Assembly: GCA_964406705.1 (NCBI GenBank) | Contig: CAYOSS010000086.1 | Coordinates: forward strand, 1-6,366 | Origin: CAZRRV01 sp964406705 | GTDB lineage: Bacteria > Bacillota > Clostridia > Oscillospirales > Acutalibacteraceae | Direction: 5' to 3' | DNA: 6,366 bases | Part shown: positions 5,631 to 6,366 of the stretch, one piece after another | How the letters are laid out: every line of letters begins with the position of its first letter | Position numbering within the stretch: the first letter of the stretch is position 1 | Made by a program: the position numbers and the translations under genes | Notes under the pieces: generated by a model | What the model saw: only the letters and a program-made list of their open reading frames with translations | Told to the model about the DNA's origin: nothing | Database searches by the model: none

Positions 5631-6206
5631 TCAGGGCTTGGTCTGGCTGTCGAGCGGCAGGTCGAAGCTCGGCATAAATTCTTCTAAGAATACCTTCACG
5701 GCGGGAAGCTCCAGCGCGTCCACGGCGGCCCGGAGGGATTGTTCGGCGGCGGTGAACTCGCGGTTGCCGAGGCGGAGTTCGTCGCGGCACTTGATGAGCG
5801 CCTGGATCTTGTCCGCCGCGTGGACAAGCTCGCGCGTCGCCGGGTCGGGAGAGAATAACTCGGCGTAGTCCTCCCGCATATCCTCCGGCAGCAGGAGTAG
5901 GAGGTTCGCCTTGGCCTCGCCCTCTATTTTCCCGTACGCGGACCGTATCTCGCCGTTGTAATATTTGACGGGCGTGGGTAAGTCCCCTGTGACTATCTCG
6001 GGCGCGTCGTGGAAGAGCGCCGCCGCCGCGACCTTTTCCGCGTCGTAGCCCCCGCCGAACCGCCTGTTGGATATGACTGCGAGCGCGTGCGCCACAAGAG
6101 CCACCTCGAAGGAGTGGTCGCTTAAGTTTTCCCGGAACATATTGCGCATCAGCGCCCAGCGCTCGATGTTCTTCATCCTGAACAGCATCGCGTAGAAGTG
6201 GCTCAT
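5631..6206 (-). CDS. yfbR: YfbR-family 5'-deoxynucleotidase (HD domain)
   Basis: The 191-residue protein is close to the length of E. coli YfbR (about 199), which removes phosphate from deoxynucleoside 5'-monophosphates in the cytoplasm and helps control dNTP pools. It opens with MSHFYAML, followed by ERWALMRN (15-22), which carries the family's Arg-Trp pair. The HD-domain metal ligands are His31 in SDHS, His66-Asp67 in HDAPE and Asp132 in HAADK. The conserved stretch IVTGDLPTPVKYYN (71-84) includes the catalytic region, with Glu70 at the position of the E. coli catalytic Glu. The start is ATG at 6206 with AAAGGAG at 6214-6220, seven bases upstream. A longer frame to 6272 is rejected because it adds an arginine-rich tail and runs through a terminator hairpin. 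It converges on manC and lies 67 bases downstream of the tRNA-Ser gene on the same strand. Confidence 0.9.
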   Translation of the reverse strand: MSHFYAMLFRMKNIERWALMRNMFRENLSDHSFEVALVAHALAVISNRRFGGGYDAEKVAAAALFHDAPEIVTGDLPTPVKYYNGEIRSAYGKIEGEAKANLLLLLPEDMREDYAELFSPDPATRELVHAADKIQALIKCRDELRLGNREFTAAEQSLRAAVDALELPAVKVFLEEFMPSFDLPLDSQTKP

Positions 6207-6213
6207 AGGGGGT

Positions 6214-6220
6214 CTCCTTT
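6214..6220 (-). promoter_or_regulatory. Shine-Dalgarno AAAGGAG of yfbR
   Basis: Read on the minus strand, AAAGGAG lies seven bases before the ATG at 6206. This fixes the start there rather than at the upstream in-frame codon at 6272. It also agrees with the MSHF N-terminus typical of the family. Confidence 0.8.
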
Positions 6221-6229
6221 CCCTGCGGA

Positions 6230-6270
6230 GGAGTAAAATTAGAGAGCCGGGGCGGCGACGCTCCCGGCTC
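6230..6270 (-). terminator. Probable intrinsic terminator after tRNA-Ser
   Basis: A perfect 8-base-pair stem joins GAGCCGGG (6244-6251) and CCCGGCTC (6263-6270) with an 11-base loop. On the minus strand, the direction of the tRNA, the stem starts four bases after the encoded CCA and is followed by TCTAATTTTACTCC. The tail is T-rich but interrupted, so termination may be partial. If so, part of the yfbR transcription could come from the tRNA promoter by read-through. No convincing separate yfbR promoter is seen in the 37 bases between the hairpin and the start codon. Confidence 0.6.
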
Positions 6271-6273
6271 ATC

Positions 6274-6364
6274 TGGCGGAGAAGGGGAGATTCGAACTCC
6301 CGCGCCGGTTACCCGACCTACGCCCTTAGCAGGGGCGCCTCGTCACCAACTTGAGTACTTCTCC
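6274..6364 (-). tRNA. tRNA-Ser, anticodon GCT, CCA encoded
   Basis: The minus strand folds into a class II tRNA. The 7-base-pair acceptor stem pairs GGAGAAG (6364-6358) with CTTCTCC (6284-6278). There is a 3-base-pair D stem (CTC/GAG) with GG in its loop. The anticodon stem CGCCC/GGGCG encloses CTGCTAA. A long variable arm has stem GTCGG/CCGGC and loop GTAA. The T arm is GGGAG-TTCGAAT-CTCCC. The discriminator base is G (6277), followed by a genomically encoded CCA (6276-6274). The long variable arm and G73 are serine identity features, and anticodon GCT (6328-6330) reads AGC and AGU codons. The gene is complete and ends two bases short of the window edge. Confidence 0.95.
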
Positions 6365-6366
6365 AA

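Noticed and set aside
6207..6272. 22-codon N-terminal extension of YfbR
   Set aside because: It is arginine-rich and unlike the family, and it would be encoded across a terminator hairpin. A perfect Shine-Dalgarno precedes the internal ATG at 6206.

Overview
The window is 6,366 bases of GC-rich bacterial DNA with tightly packed genes, one TTG start, frequent ATA isoleucine codons and strong GGAGG-type ribosome binding sites. The ManC and YfbR proteins look most like homologues from Clostridia (Bacillota). That placement is an inference from remembered family sequences, not from a search. Base 1 lies in a run of 51 C and the last bases leave a tRNA gene, so the window looks like a short metagenomic contig with both ends at awkward sequence.

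Bases 1-3867 (+ strand) hold a nucleotide-sugar cluster. The C-terminal 80 residues of a GDP-L-fucose-synthase-like reductase are followed by four genes encoding two complete split transketolases in the order N1-C1-N2-C2. These four genes are joined by gaps or overlaps of 3, 8 and 4 bases. A mannose-1-phosphate guanylyltransferase with a C-terminal cupin follows at 3916-5229. ManC makes GDP-mannose and the reductase acts late in GDP-deoxyhexose synthesis. The paired ThDP enzymes between them are best explained as carbon-chain tailoring of a GDP-sugar or of its precursor, for a surface glycan.

The most striking signal is three guanine/cytosine homopolymers in the same cluster. They are C51 in the reductase gene, G13 in the first transketolase C-subunit gene and G13 in the second. 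No other run longer than six was noticed. With 13 G the first C-subunit is frameshifted (off) and the second is in frame (on). Both tracts encode polyglycine at points that should tolerate length change. This looks like slipped-strand phase variation of a sugar-modification module. Homopolymer sequencing or assembly error is the main rival explanation, and C51 in particular is suspect.

Bases 5230-5630 hold no credible gene. They contain a degenerate 10-base tandem repeat starting at the manC stop codon, two GC-rich hairpins, and a clear bidirectional terminator between the convergent manC and yfbR genes. On the minus strand are tRNA-Ser(GCT), a probable intrinsic terminator, and yfbR (HD-domain 5'-deoxynucleotidase), which are housekeeping and unrelated to the glycan cluster.
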